A stretch of 64,000 nt of DNA, from assembly GCF_903645325.1 (NCBI RefSeq), contig NZ_CAHJXQ010000010.1:35861-99860 (forward strand). The letters are read 5' to 3'. The DNA comes from Microbacterium tenebrionis. Its GTDB lineage: Bacteria; Actinomycetota; Actinomycetes; Actinomycetales; Microbacteriaceae. The notes below the pieces were generated by a model, which was not told the DNA's origin, ran no database searches, and saw nothing but the letters and a program-made list of their open reading frames with translations. Below, piece by piece: positions 8,888-19,303 of this stretch. Numbering within the stretch: position 1 is the stretch's first letter; every line of letters starts with the position of its first letter. The translations under genes were made by a program, and so were the position numbers.

Positions 8888-9823
8888 ATGGCGGTGCACT
8901 GGGTCGCGACGCAGTGGGGGAGCCCCGAGCAGTGGGAGCTCCTCGAGTACGAACCACCGGTACCGGATGCCGGAGAGATCACGGTCCGCGTGCACGCGGC
9001 CGGGGTGAACCCGGCGGATGCCAAGCACGTTGCCGCTCCGCGCGCGGGGATGCAGCTGCCCGTGCCGATCGGCTACGAGATCTCCGGCGTCGTCACGGCG
9101 GTCGGACCCGGCACGCGCATCGGCTCGGGCGCCGTCGCGATCGGCGACGAGGTGCTGGCGTTCCGCGTGCGGGGCGGATACGCCGATGAGGTCACGATCC
9201 CTGCCGAGAAGGCCTTCCGCAAGCCGGCGCGTCTGACGCATCCTGAGGCGGCGAACCTCCTGCTCGCCGGAACCACAGCCGCGCAGATGCTGGCCGTGAC
9301 GCGAGCAGCCGAAGGTGAGACGATCCTCCTGCACGGCGCGTCCGGGGCCGTCGGGGTCAGCGTGCTGCAGCAGGCGGCGCTGCGCGGCATCCGCGTCGTC
9401 GGCACTGCGAGCGAGGCCCGATCAGGCGAGGTCAGTCGATTCGGCGGCATCCCCGTCGTCTACGGCGACGGCTTAGCGGACCGCGTGCGCGCAATCGCGG
9501 AAGGACCGATTGCCGCGGCGCTCGACGCGGTCGGCACCGACGAGGCGGTGGATGTTTCGCTCGACCTGGTGCACGACCGCTCGCGCATCGTGACGATCGC
9601 GGCGGCGGGGCGTGCCCAGGCGGAGGGGTTCTCGTGGATCGTCGGTTCGCAGCCGGAGAGCACCCGATTCCGCGACGAGGTGCGTGCGGAGCTCGTCGGA
9701 CTCGCCGCGAGAGGAGACCTCGTCGTGCCCATGGCGGTCACATATCCACTCGCCGATGCGCGCGAGGCGCTGCGCGTCGTCGCGGCGGGGCACCCGGGCG
9801 GCAAGATCGCCCTGATTCCGTGA
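8888..9823 (+). CDS. Zinc-independent NADP-dependent alcohol dehydrogenase / quinone oxidoreductase-like protein
   Basis: A 311-residue medium-chain reductase of the quinone oxidoreductase type. It has the N-terminal GroES-like fold (AAGVNPADAKH) and the cofactor motif LLHGASGAVGVSVLQQA near residue 145. The C-terminal end, HPGGKIALIP, is typical. No structural zinc Cys cluster is seen. The ATG lies one base after the era stop, so it is the last gene of that operon. Substrate is unknown. Confidence 0.88.
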   Translation: MAVHWVATQWGSPEQWELLEYEPPVPDAGEITVRVHAAGVNPADAKHVAAPRAGMQLPVPIGYEISGVVTAVGPGTRIGSGAVAIGDEVLAFRVRGGYADEVTIPAEKAFRKPARLTHPEAANLLLAGTTAAQMLAVTRAAEGETILLHGASGAVGVSVLQQAALRGIRVVGTASEARSGEVSRFGGIPVVYGDGLADRVRAIAEGPIAAALDAVGTDEAVDVSLDLVHDRSRIVTIAAAGRAQAEGFSWIVGSQPESTRFRDEVRAELVGLAARGDLVVPMAVTYPLADAREALRVVAAGHPGGKIALIP

Positions 9824-9877
9824 GCTGCGTCGCGGATACGCTTTCGGACCGGTGTGCGCGACGGCATTCGACCCTGT

Positions 9878-9883
9878 TACGAT
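9878..9883 (+). promoter_or_regulatory. -10 box of the leuA leader transcript
   Basis: TACGAT ends six bases before the ATG of the 17-codon leader peptide, so the leader peptide is probably translated from a leaderless end. No convincing -35 is visible. Confidence 0.6.
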
Positions 9884-9889
9884 CAGTCC

Positions 9890-9920
9890 ATGCGCTTCGG
9901 CGGTCTGCTTCTTCTTAGCT

Positions 9921-9943
<23 letters not shown>
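9890..9943 (+). CDS. leuA leader peptide (MRFGGLLLLSCRDESSN)
   Basis: A 17-residue open frame upstream of leuA with four consecutive Leu codons (CTG CTT CTT CTT at 9905-9916), ending at TAG. Three of the four are CTT, which is rare in this GC-rich genome and so suited to sensing charged tRNA-Leu. The stop lies inside the loop of the hairpin just downstream. This is the arrangement of a classical ribosome-controlled attenuator. Confidence 0.85.
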
Positions 9944-11767
<1,824 letters not shown>

Positions 11768-11791
11768 GCCCCGGGTGTCCGCCAGGCGGAG

Positions 11792-11797
11792 GATAAT
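11792..11797 (+). promoter_or_regulatory. -10 box for leaderless recO
   Basis: GATAAT ends six bases before the GTG start at 11804. There is no separate ribosome site at useful spacing. Confidence 0.6.
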
Positions 11798-11803
11798 CGA
11801 GGG

Positions 11804-12544
11804 GTGCCCACCTATCGAGACGAAGCGGTGATCCTGCGCACCCACAAGCTCGGTGAGGCGGATCGCATCGTCACCATGCTCTCGCGCCGCAACGGCAAGA
11901 TCCGTGCGGTCGCGAAGGGCGTGCGGCGCACGTCGTCGAAGTTCGGCTCGCGGCTCGAGCCGTTCATGGTGGCGGACGTGCAGCTGTACCAGGGGCGCTC
12001 GCTCGACATCGTCCAGCAGGCCGAGTCGCTCGGCGCCTACGGCAGCGAGATCGCCGCGCATTACGAGCGGTTCACCTCGGCCAGCGCGATGGCGGAGACC
12101 GCAGACCGTCTGAGCGATGCCGAGGCGACACCGGAGCAGTACCTGCTGCTCGTCGGAGGGCTGAGGGCTCTGTCGCGCGGCGAGCACGACGCGCGCAGCA
12201 TCCTGGACTCCTACCTCCTGCGCGTGATGGCGCTGTCGGGCTGGGCGCCGGCTTTGGAGGACTGCGCCCGGTGCGCAGCCCCCGGACCCCACCGGAACTT
12301 CGTCGTGCAGCTGGGGGGACTGGTGTGCGGCGACTGCGCGGCCGCCGGTGCGCCGCGGGTCGCCGAGTCGACACTGGCGCTGCTGCGCGCGCTGATCCGC
12401 GGCGACTGGGATGCCGTGGATGCTGCGCCCGCAGCCGACACGGCGGCCGCATCCGGCCTCGTGTCGGCGTACACGCAGTTCCACCTCGAGCGCGGCATCC
12501 GCTCGCTCGCGCACGTCGGATCCGACCGGGAGGGAACCCGTTGA
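11804..12544 (+). CDS. recO: DNA repair protein RecO
   Basis: A 246-residue recombination mediator that helps load RecA at gaps with RecR. The N-terminal OB fold has [21 protein letters not shown] zinc finger is visible as C154, C157, C175 and C178. The GTG start is set by an adjacent -10 box, giving a leaderless transcript. The gene is followed by uppS, whose TTG start overlaps the recO stop. This recO-uppS order is common in actinobacteria. Confidence 0.94.
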   Translation: MPTYRDEAVILRTHKLGEADRIVTMLSRRNGKIRAVAKGVRRTSSKFGSRLEPFMVADVQLYQGRSLDIVQQAESLGAYGSEIAAHYERFTSASAMAETADRLSDAEATPEQYLLLVGGLRALSRGEHDARSILDSYLLRVMALSGWAPALEDCARCAAPGPHRNFVVQLGGLVCGDCAAAGAPRVAESTLALLRALIRGDWDAVDAAPAADTAAASGLVSAYTQFHLERGIRSLAHVGSDREGTR

Positions 12545-13341
12545 GCCCGAAGCCGTACACGCACAAGGATGCGGTGGCATACCGCCCGCTGGACTGGACG
12601 GGCGTGTACCCGCCGAAGTTCCCGAAGGTGCCGGAGCACGTCGCGATCGTGATGGACGGGAACGGGCGCTGGGCGAACAGGCGCGGACTCACGCGCATTC
12701 AGGGGCACAAGGCGGGCGAGGAGGTGCTGCTCGATGTCGTCGCCGGCGCCATCCAGGCGGGCGTCAAGCATCTGTCCGTCTACGCCTTCTCGACCGAGAA
12801 CTGGGCGCGCTCCCCGGAGGAGGTCCGCTTCCTCATGGGATACAACCGCGACGTGCTGCATCGCCGCCGCGATCAGCTCAACGAGTGGGGCGTGCGCGTG
12901 CGCTGGGCGGGACGCAAGCCGCGGCTGTGGGGATCGGTCATCAAGGAGCTGCAGTACGCCGAGAAGCTCACCGCGGGCAACGACGTGCTGACGCTGACCA
13001 TGTGCGTGAACTACGGCGGGCGGGTCGAGCTCGTCGACGCCATGCGCTCTCTGGCGGGTGAGGTCGCCGCGGGGCGCCTGAAGCCGAACGCCATCAGCGA
13101 GAAGATGATCCGCCGCAACCTGTACGTCCCCGAGATGCCGGACGTGGATCTGTTCCTGCGGTCGTCGGGTGAGCAGCGCACGTCGAACTTCCTGCTGTGG
13201 CAGTCGGCGTACGCCGAGATGGTGTTCCTCGACACGCTCTGGCCGGACTTCTCGCGCGAGGAGCTGTGGCGGGCGATCGAGATCTCCCTGTCGCGCGACC
13301 GCCGTTTCGGCGGCGCGGTGGACGCCCCGGACCCCGCTTGA
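12541..13341 (+). CDS. uppS: Isoprenyl (undecaprenyl/decaprenyl) diphosphate synthase
   Basis: A 266-residue cis-prenyltransferase making the lipid carrier for cell-wall assembly. The catalytic Asp is D39 in [17 protein letters not shown], and the substrate-binding motif [20 protein letters not shown] lies near residue 205-224. The start is TTG 12541, overlapping recO by four bases, with a GGGAGGG site (12528-12534) six bases upstream. Chain length of the product cannot be read from the sequence. Gene order with recO supports the call. Confidence 0.94.
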   Translation: MSPKPYTHKDAVAYRPLDWTGVYPPKFPKVPEHVAIVMDGNGRWANRRGLTRIQGHKAGEEVLLDVVAGAIQAGVKHLSVYAFSTENWARSPEEVRFLMGYNRDVLHRRRDQLNEWGVRVRWAGRKPRLWGSVIKELQYAEKLTAGNDVLTLTMCVNYGGRVELVDAMRSLAGEVAAGRLKPNAISEKMIRRNLYVPEMPDVDLFLRSSGEQRTSNFLLWQSAYAEMVFLDTLWPDFSREELWRAIEISLSRDRRFGGAVDAPDPA

Positions 13342-13391
13342 GCTCCGCCTCCGCCTCGCCGGGGCCGTCACTGCGGCACGGATGCAGGGAG

Positions 13392-13414
13392 GTTTCACGA
13401 ATGCAGGGTGAAAC
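13392..13414. repeat. Short inverted repeat in the uppS-DsbA gap
   Basis: GTTTCAC (13392-13398) and GTGAAAC (13408-13414) form a small palindrome embedded between two copies of the string ATGCAGGG. The 309-base gap 13342-13650 holds this element and a 43-codon remnant on the minus strand; I see no other feature. Confidence 0.4.
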
Positions 13415-13465
13415 GCCGTCGGATGCCGCTGCATCCGTTCGATCGCCCTGCAAGAGTGCGTGCGG

Positions 13466-13597
13466 CTACGAGTTGCGCAGCCACCGCTCGGTCTCGCGGG
13501 GATGCCGCAGGCGCACGATCGTGAGATGCGGAAACTGCTCCTGCTTCTCCAGCATCCGCTCGGGCCGGAACGGCAGCGGATCATCGGCGGTGAGCAT
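13466..13597 (-). pseudogene. 43-codon remnant or small ORF, possible C-terminus of an AAA/adenylate-kinase-like protein
   Basis: Read on the minus strand, an ATG at 13597 opens 43 codons ending at TAG 13466. The product is strongly charged with an ERMLEKQEQFPHLTIVRLR string and ends HPRETERWLRNS. It resembles the C-terminal tail of P-loop topology-modulation type kinases, where a helix ending ERWL is common. An in-frame TAG lies just upstream, so no longer form exists here. It is most simply a decayed gene end, though a real small protein is not excluded. Family assignment is by memory of tails and weak. Confidence 0.4.
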
Positions 13598-13650
13598 CCG
13601 AAGATGCTATCAACGGAATACGTCGCGCCTGCGCGAGCGTTGCATCTGAT

Positions 13651-14337
13651 GTGAGCGAACCCATCTCCATCGACATCTGGTCCGACATCGCGTGCCCGTG
13701 GTGCTACATCGGCAAGCGCAATCTTGAAGCGGGACTCGCGTCCACAGCATCCGACGACGACGCCCCGCAGGTGAACATCACCTTCCACTCCTTCGAGCTC
13801 TCGCCCGACACCCCCGTCGACTTCGACGGCGACGAACTCGACTTCCTCGCCGGGCACAAGGGGATGCCCCGCGAGCAGGTCGCGCAGATGCTCGACAACG
13901 TCACGAACGTCGCCAAGAACGCCGGCCTCGAGTACCGCTTCGACCTGCTCAAGCACACGAACACGGTGAAGGCGCACGAACTGCTCCACCACGCCAAGGC
14001 CGAGGGGCTGCAGCACGAGATGGAGGAGCGGCTGATGTCCGCGTACTTCACCGAGGGCAAGCACGTCGGCCGCATCGACGACCTCGTCGAGCTCGCGGCC
14101 GAGGTGGGGCTCGATGCCGACGCCACCCGCGACGCGCTCGAGAACGACAAGCATCTGCCCGCTGTGCGTCAGGATCAGGCGCAGGCCCGCGCCTACGGCA
14201 TCCAGGGCGTGCCGTTCTTCGTGATCGACGGGCAGTACGGGATCTCCGGCGCCCAGCCGCCGGAGGCGTTCGCGAACGTCCTCCGCGACCTGTGGTCCAA
14301 GCGCGGCGCGCCCGCCGAGGAGCAGCCGGCGGGCTGA
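13651..14337 (+). CDS. DsbA-family (FrnE-type) oxidoreductase
   Basis: A 228-residue thioredoxin-fold protein with the redox motif C15-P-W-C18 in SDIACPWCYIGKRNLE. The cis-Pro region is YGIQGVPFFVIDGQYGISGAQ near residue 183, matching the 2-hydroxychromene isomerase/DsbA (FrnE) group. No signal peptide is present, so it is cytoplasmic, unlike periplasmic DsbA. The GTG start follows the remnant-containing gap. A neighbouring glutathione peroxidase gene points toward it, suggesting but not proving a shared redox role. Confidence 0.88.
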   Translation: MSEPISIDIWSDIACPWCYIGKRNLEAGLASTASDDDAPQVNITFHSFELSPDTPVDFDGDELDFLAGHKGMPREQVAQMLDNVTNVAKNAGLEYRFDLLKHTNTVKAHELLHHAKAEGLQHEMEERLMSAYFTEGKHVGRIDDLVELAAEVGLDADATRDALENDKHLPAVRQDQAQARAYGIQGVPFFVIDGQYGISGAQPPEAFANVLRDLWSKRGAPAEEQPAG

Positions 14338-14343
14338 CCGGCG

Positions 14344-14868
14344 TCAGCGAGCCAGGGCGCCCTCGATCGCCTCGACGATCTCGGGGGCGTCCGGCTTCTG
14401 CTTCGGGCGGAAGCGCTTGACCTGGCCGTCGGGCAGCACGAGGAACTTCTCGAAGTTCCACTCCACACGTCCGGCCTTGCCGCCGGCGTCCGGCGTCTGC
14501 TTGAGCGTCTTGTACAGGTCGACGGCGCCCCGCCCGTTCACCTTCACCTTGTCGCCCAGCGGGAACGTCACCCCGTAGGTCGTCGAGCAGAACTCCTGGA
14601 TCTGCTCCATCGATCCCGGCTCCTGGCCCATGAACTGGTTGCACGGGAAGCCGACGACGCTGAATCCGCGTTCGCCGTACGTCCGCTGCAGCTGCTCGAG
14701 CTGCTCGTACTGCGGCGTCAGACCGCACCTGGATGCGACGTTGACGACGAGCACGACGTCGGCGCCGAGGTCGTCGAGCGTCTTCTCGGATCCGTCAGCA
14801 TCCGTGAACGGGATCTGGCGCACGTTGACTTCAGAAACAGCGGTGTCGGGAGCAGAGGATTCCGTCAT
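14344..14868 (-). CDS. Glutathione peroxidase (Cys type)
   Basis: A 174-residue thiol peroxidase. The peroxidatic Cys is C48 in NVASRCGLTPQY, the second conserved Cys is C76 in FPCNQFMGQEPG, and the WNF motif is at 137-139. Because the active-site residue is Cys and actinobacteria usually lack glutathione, it probably uses thioredoxin. The ATG at 14868 is preferred over a GTG at 14874: a TAGTCT box ends exactly six bases before it, the leaderless layout seen elsewhere in the window. It converges with the DsbA-like gene, leaving only six bases between them. Confidence 0.92.
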   Translation of the reverse strand: MTESSAPDTAVSEVNVRQIPFTDADGSEKTLDDLGADVVLVVNVASRCGLTPQYEQLEQLQRTYGERGFSVVGFPCNQFMGQEPGSMEQIQEFCSTTYGVTFPLGDKVKVNGRGAVDLYKTLKQTPDAGGKAGRVEWNFEKFLVLPDGQVKRFRPKQKPDAPEIVEAIEGALAR

Positions 14869-14874
14869 ATCCAC

Positions 14875-14880
14875 AGACTA
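14875..14880 (-). promoter_or_regulatory. -10 box for leaderless glutathione peroxidase gene
   Basis: On the minus strand TAGTCT is followed by six bases and the ATG at 14868. This decides the start codon choice for the gene. Confidence 0.6.
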
Positions 14881-14930
14881 CGTCCGCCATGCGGCGCCGG
14901 GCGCCGCGAGGATGGGAGAATGGTCTGGAA

Positions 14931-16085
14931 ATGACTATTGCCGCAGCCCCCGCCCGCGCCCTGAAGATCGGCCCGATCGAACTCGACGTGCCGGTCGTCC
15001 TCGCACCCATGGCGGGCATCACGAACACGGCGTTCCGGCGCCTCTGCCGCGAGTACGGCGCCGGCCTCTATGTCAGCGAGATGATCACCTCGCGGGCCCT
15101 CGTCGAGCGCAACGACACGACGATGCGTCTCATCCGCCACCACGAGTCCGAGACCCCGCGGTCGATCCAGCTCTACGGCGTGGATCCTGCGACGATCGCC
15201 GAAGCAGTCCGCATCATCGTCGCCGAGGACCACGCAGACCACATCGACCTGAACTTCGGATGCCCCGTCCCCAAGGTCACCCGCAAGGGCGGGGGAGCGG
15301 CGCTGCCGTGGAAGACGAGTCTGTTCGCCGACATCGTCGACCAGGCTGTGAAGGCCGCGGGTCCCCTGCCGCTCACCGTGAAGATGCGCAAGGGCATCGA
15401 CCCTGATCACCTCACGTTCCTCGACGCCGGCCGCGCGGCCGAGGACGCCGGGGCCGCAGCCATCGCGCTGCACGCCAGGACGGCGAGCGAGTTCTACTCG
15501 GGGCACGCCGACTGGAGCGCCATCGGCGAGCTCAAGCAGGCGGTCACCAGCATCCCGGTGCTCGGCAACGGCGACATCTGGTCGGCGGACGATGCAGTGC
15601 GCATGATGGCCGAGACCGACTGCGACGGCGTCGTCGTCGGACGCGGATGCCTCGGTCGACCCTGGCTGTTCGGAGATCTCGCGACGGCCTTCGGCGCCGA
15701 GGCGCACCCGGTCAATGCCACCCTCGGATTCGTCGCCGACGCGTTCCGCCGGCACGCAGAGCTCCTCGTCGACTTCTTCGACGACGAGGACCACGGATGC
15801 CGCGACATCCGCAAGCACGTGGCGTGGTACTTCAAGGGCTACCCGGTCGGCAGCGACATCCGCACGGGCCTAGCCACGGCGCAGAACCTCGCGCACATCG
15901 ACGAACTGCTCGGCCAGCTCGACCGGAACGCCCCCTACCCGGGAGCGGATGCCGAGGGACAGCGCGGACGTGCCGGCAGGCCCAAGCGTCCGGCGCTGCC
16001 GGAGCGGTGGCTGGAGTCGCGCGAGGTCGCGGCCGAGACCGGTGAGATGCTGCGAGGTGCGGAGATCGAGAACAGTGGCGGTTGA
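14931..16085 (+). CDS. dusB: tRNA-dihydrouridine synthase (DusB family)
   Basis: A 384-residue flavoenzyme that reduces uridines in tRNA D-loops. The N-terminus has LAPMAGITNTAFRRL, the catalytic Cys is C111 in NFGCPVPK, followed by the TRKGGGAALPW loop. The phosphate-binding GNGDIWSADDA and VVVGRGCLGRPWLF strings complete the FMN barrel. The ATG at 14931 has no strong ribosome site; a GAGAAT box lies nine bases upstream, implying a very short leader. The end overlaps the dgt start by 11 bases. Confidence 0.95.
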   Translation: MTIAAAPARALKIGPIELDVPVVLAPMAGITNTAFRRLCREYGAGLYVSEMITSRALVERNDTTMRLIRHHESETPRSIQLYGVDPATIAEAVRIIVAEDHADHIDLNFGCPVPKVTRKGGGAALPWKTSLFADIVDQAVKAAGPLPLTVKMRKGIDPDHLTFLDAGRAAEDAGAAAIALHARTASEFYSGHADWSAIGELKQAVTSIPVLGNGDIWSADDAVRMMAETDCDGVVVGRGCLGRPWLFGDLATAFGAEAHPVNATLGFVADAFRRHAELLVDFFDDEDHGCRDIRKHVAWYFKGYPVGSDIRTGLATAQNLAHIDELLGQLDRNAPYPGADAEGQRGRAGRPKRPALPERWLESREVAAETGEMLRGAEIENSGG

Positions 16086-17439
16086 GGGCTACAGCGCGCA
16101 CGACGCCGAGCGATTCTTCACCCAGACCCACCGATCCGAGCGCGACGACTTCGCGCGCGACCGCGCGCGGGTGCTGCACTCCGCGGCTCTTCGGCGCCTC
16201 GCGGCGAAGACTCAGGTGCTGAGCCCCGCCAGCACCGCGGACTTCGCCCGCAACAGGCTGACCCATTCGCTCGAAGTCGCACAGGTCGGCCGCGAACTCG
16301 CCGCCGCCCTCGGCGTCTCGGCGGACGTCGTCGACACCGCGTGCCTCAGCCACGACCTCGGTCACCCGCCGTTCGGCCACAATGGCGAGCGGGCGCTCAA
16401 CGAGTGGGCCGAGCCCATCGGCGGGTTCGAGGGCAATGCGCAGTCGCTGCGCATCCTCACCCGGCTCGAGGCGAAGGTCCTCGACGACGACGGCCATTCC
16501 GTCGGCCTGAACCTCACCAGGGCGAGCCTCGACGCCACCTGCAAGTACCCGTGGACGGTCGACAGCCCGGTGCCCGACCCCGGCGGCAGGCTCAAGTTCG
16601 GCGTCTATCCGGAGGACGAGGCGGTGTTCCGCTGGATGCGCGATGGCGCCCCGGGGCGTCTGCGCTGCATCGAGGCCGAGATCATGGATCTCTCCGACGA
16701 CATCGGCTACTCGGTGCACGACTTCGAGGACGCCATCGTCAACGGCTACCTCGACGTCGCCCAGCTCTCCGACCCCGGCGAGCACCACGCGCTGGTCAGC
16801 CGCATCCAGCAGTGGGTCGGCTACGACTTCACCCGCGAAGAGCTCGAGGACAGCCTGTACCGCCTCACCCGGCAGCCGATGTGGCTGAAGTCGTTCGACC
16901 GCTCCCGGCAGGATCTCGCCCGGCTGAAGAACCTCACGAGCGACCTGATCGGCCGCTTCGCGCGGGCCGCGGTGACCGCGACCCGCGAGGCGTACCCCGG
17001 GCCGTCGCTGGTCCGCTACAACGCTCACGTCGTCGTGCCGCGCGTCGTCGAGGCCGAGATCGCGGTGCTCAAGGGCATCATGGGACAGGCGATCGTCACG
17101 ATCGATGCCCGCAAGGGCGTGTACAAGGAGCAGCGCCGGGTGCTGCGGCGCCTCGCGGACGCCCTCTGGTCGACGGACGCCCTGTGGAACGCGGGCGCCG
17201 ATGTGCTCGAACCGGCCTTCGCGGCCGATTTCGTCGCCGCCGAGACGGATGCCGAACGCGCCAGGGTGGTCGTCGACCAGATCGCGAGCCTCACGGATCA
17301 GACGGCGCTGGACTGGCACAGCAGACTCGTCGGTGACATCGATCCGGCCGAGGTCGGGATCTGGACGCCGCGCACGGCGCGCTCGGGATCCCGCCCGCAC
17401 CCGCACGCGCCGGTTCGGCTGGTCGAAGGGGCGCACTGA
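16075..17439 (+). CDS. dgt: Deoxyguanosinetriphosphate triphosphohydrolase-like protein (dNTPase)
   Basis: A 454-residue HD-domain triphosphohydrolase that splits dNTPs to nucleoside and triphosphate. Metal ligands are H64 (TRLTHS-like segment NRLTHSLEVAQ), H93-D94 in SHDLGHPPFGHNGE, and a later DLSDDIGYSVHDFED motif. The GTG at 16075 gives MAVEGYSAHD and overlaps dusB by 11 bases. The stop shares one base with the dnaG ATG. The dusB-dgt-dnaG order is conserved among actinobacteria and ties nucleotide pools to replication. Confidence 0.95.
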   Translation: MAVEGYSAHDAERFFTQTHRSERDDFARDRARVLHSAALRRLAAKTQVLSPASTADFARNRLTHSLEVAQVGRELAAALGVSADVVDTACLSHDLGHPPFGHNGERALNEWAEPIGGFEGNAQSLRILTRLEAKVLDDDGHSVGLNLTRASLDATCKYPWTVDSPVPDPGGRLKFGVYPEDEAVFRWMRDGAPGRLRCIEAEIMDLSDDIGYSVHDFEDAIVNGYLDVAQLSDPGEHHALVSRIQQWVGYDFTREELEDSLYRLTRQPMWLKSFDRSRQDLARLKNLTSDLIGRFARAAVTATREAYPGPSLVRYNAHVVVPRVVEAEIAVLKGIMGQAIVTIDARKGVYKEQRRVLRRLADALWSTDALWNAGADVLEPAFAADFVAAETDAERARVVVDQIASLTDQTALDWHSRLVGDIDPAEVGIWTPRTARSGSRPHPHAPVRLVEGAH

Positions 17440-19289
17440 TGCCCCGCATCCGTCAAGCCGACGTCGACGAGGTCAAGTCGCGCACGAACATCGCCGATAT
17501 CGTCGGAGAACGCGTCGCCCTGAAGTCGGCCGGCGTCGGATCGATGAAGGGCCTGTGCCCGTTCCACGACGAGAAGAGCCCAAGCTTCCACGTGCGCCCG
17601 CAGGTGGGGTACTACCACTGCTTCGGATGCGGCGAGTCGGGCGATGTCTACTCGTTCCTGCGCGCCATGGACCACGTGAGCTTCACCGAGGCCGTCGAGC
17701 GCCTCGCCGGGCGCCTGGGCTACACGCTGCACTACGAAGACGGCGGTGCGGCGCCCGAGACGAGCGGCCGCAGCCGGCTGTATGCCGCGAACACGGCGGC
17801 TGCGGAATTCTTCCGCGGCCAGTTGCTCACTGCCGAGGCCGAGACCGCTCGACGCTTCCTCGGGGAGCGTGGCTTCGACGCCGGGGCCGCAGCCCACTTC
17901 GGTGTCGGGTACGCCCCGCGCGGCTGGGATGGGATGCTGAAGGCCCTCACCGCGCAGGGATTCAGCCGCGACGAGCTGCTCGGCGCGGGCGTCGTCTCGC
18001 AGGGCCAGCGCGGGGTGTACGACCGGTTCCGCGGCCGGCTCGTCTGGCCGATCCGCGACGTCACGGGGCAGACGATCGGGTTCGGCGCCCGCAAGCTCTA
18101 CGACGACGACCAAGGCCCGAAGTACCTGAACACACCCGAGACGATCATCTACAAGAAGGCGCAGGTGCTCTACGGACTCGACCTCGCCAAGCGCGATATC
18201 TCGCGCGGCGAACCCCGTCGCGCGGTCGTGGTCGAGGGGTACACCGACGTCATGGCCTGCCACCTCGCCGGGGTCACCACGGCGATCGCGACGTGCGGAA
18301 CGGCATTCGGCGCCGAGCACATCAAGGTGCTGCGCCGTGTGATGGGCGATGACTCCAGCTCGGGTGAGGTCGTCTTCACGTTCGACGGCGACGAGGCCGG
18401 TCAGAAGGCGGCGCTGCGGGCCTTCAGCGAGGACGACCGCTTCAACGCCCAGACCTTCGTCGCCGTCGCGCCGGACGGTCTTGACCCGTGCGACCTGCGC
18501 CTGCAGCGCGGGGATGCCGCCGTCCGAGGCCTCATGGACGCGAAGGTGCCGATGTTCGAGTTCGCGATCGATCGCAAACTCCAGGGCTTCGACCTCGCGA
18601 CCGTCGAGGGGCAGGTCGGAGCGCTGCGCGCAGCGGCCTCGATCGTGGCGGAGATCCGGGATCGGCTCCTGCGGCCCGGCTACGAGCGCGTGCTCGCGCG
18701 CCGGCTGGGCATGGACCCCACCGAGGTGCACGCCGAGGTCGAACGCGCCGCGCGCGGTGCCGGCGCGGCGAAGGCCAAGCAGGAGTCTCCGCGCGAGCAG
18801 ACGGACGCACCGGCGGTGCCGACGGTGACGCTGGTGAGCCTGCCGCGGACCGCTGACGTCGCCGTCGAGCGCGGCATGATCATGGGTGCGCTGCAGTACG
18901 GCCATCAGGTGGATCAGTCGATGCTGGCGCGAGCGCTGGAGGCGCCCTTCCGGCATCCGGCCCTCGAGGCGATTCGCGAGACGATCGCCGCCGTGCCCGA
19001 CCGCACGCGGGTCGGCTGGGCCATGGATGCGGTCAACAGCGTCCGCGAACCGTATCGCGCCCTGGCGGGGGAGCTCTTGATGAGTCCGTTCCCCGCGAAG
19101 GATGAGGCGGGCGCCGTCGCATCGACAGCGGATCTGTCGCGCCGCATGATCGTGCGTGGGCTGGAGCGCGAGAAGCACGAGCTGCTCGGTGCGATCCAGC
19201 GGGTGCCGGCGGACTCCGACGGCGGGCGTGCGCTGCGCATGCGGTTGCGCGACATCGACGCCGAACGTCAGCGCTTCGCCGAGTCGTAG
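17439..19289 (+). CDS. dnaG: DNA primase
   Basis: A 616-residue primase. The N-terminal zinc domain uses C40, H43, C61 and C64 (CPFHDEKSPSF and YYHCFGCGESGD). The Toprim catalytic core shows VVVEGYTDVMA with E266 and FDGDEAGQ with D316 and D318. The C-terminal third (about 450-616) is the helicase-binding region and is less conserved. It makes RNA primers at the fork. The ATG shares a base with the dgt stop, so the two are coupled. Confidence 0.97.
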   Translation: MPRIRQADVDEVKSRTNIADIVGERVALKSAGVGSMKGLCPFHDEKSPSFHVRPQVGYYHCFGCGESGDVYSFLRAMDHVSFTEAVERLAGRLGYTLHYEDGGAAPETSGRSRLYAANTAAAEFFRGQLLTAEAETARRFLGERGFDAGAAAHFGVGYAPRGWDGMLKALTAQGFSRDELLGAGVVSQGQRGVYDRFRGRLVWPIRDVTGQTIGFGARKLYDDDQGPKYLNTPETIIYKKAQVLYGLDLAKRDISRGEPRRAVVVEGYTDVMACHLAGVTTAIATCGTAFGAEHIKVLRRVMGDDSSSGEVVFTFDGDEAGQKAALRAFSEDDRFNAQTFVAVAPDGLDPCDLRLQRGDAAVRGLMDAKVPMFEFAIDRKLQGFDLATVEGQVGALRAAASIVAEIRDRLLRPGYERVLARRLGMDPTEVHAEVERAARGAGAAKAKQESPREQTDAPAVPTVTLVSLPRTADVAVERGMIMGALQYGHQVDQSMLARALEAPFRHPALEAIRETIAAVPDRTRVGWAMDAVNSVREPYRALAGELLMSPFPAKDEAGAVASTADLSRRMIVRGLEREKHELLGAIQRVPADSDGGRALRMRLRDIDAERQRFAES

Positions 19290-19303
19290 GGGAGGATGGG
19301 GGG

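Noticed and set aside
14719..14733. Selenocysteine glutathione peroxidase
   Set aside because: The active-site codon encodes Cys, not TGA, and there is no SECIS-like structure.
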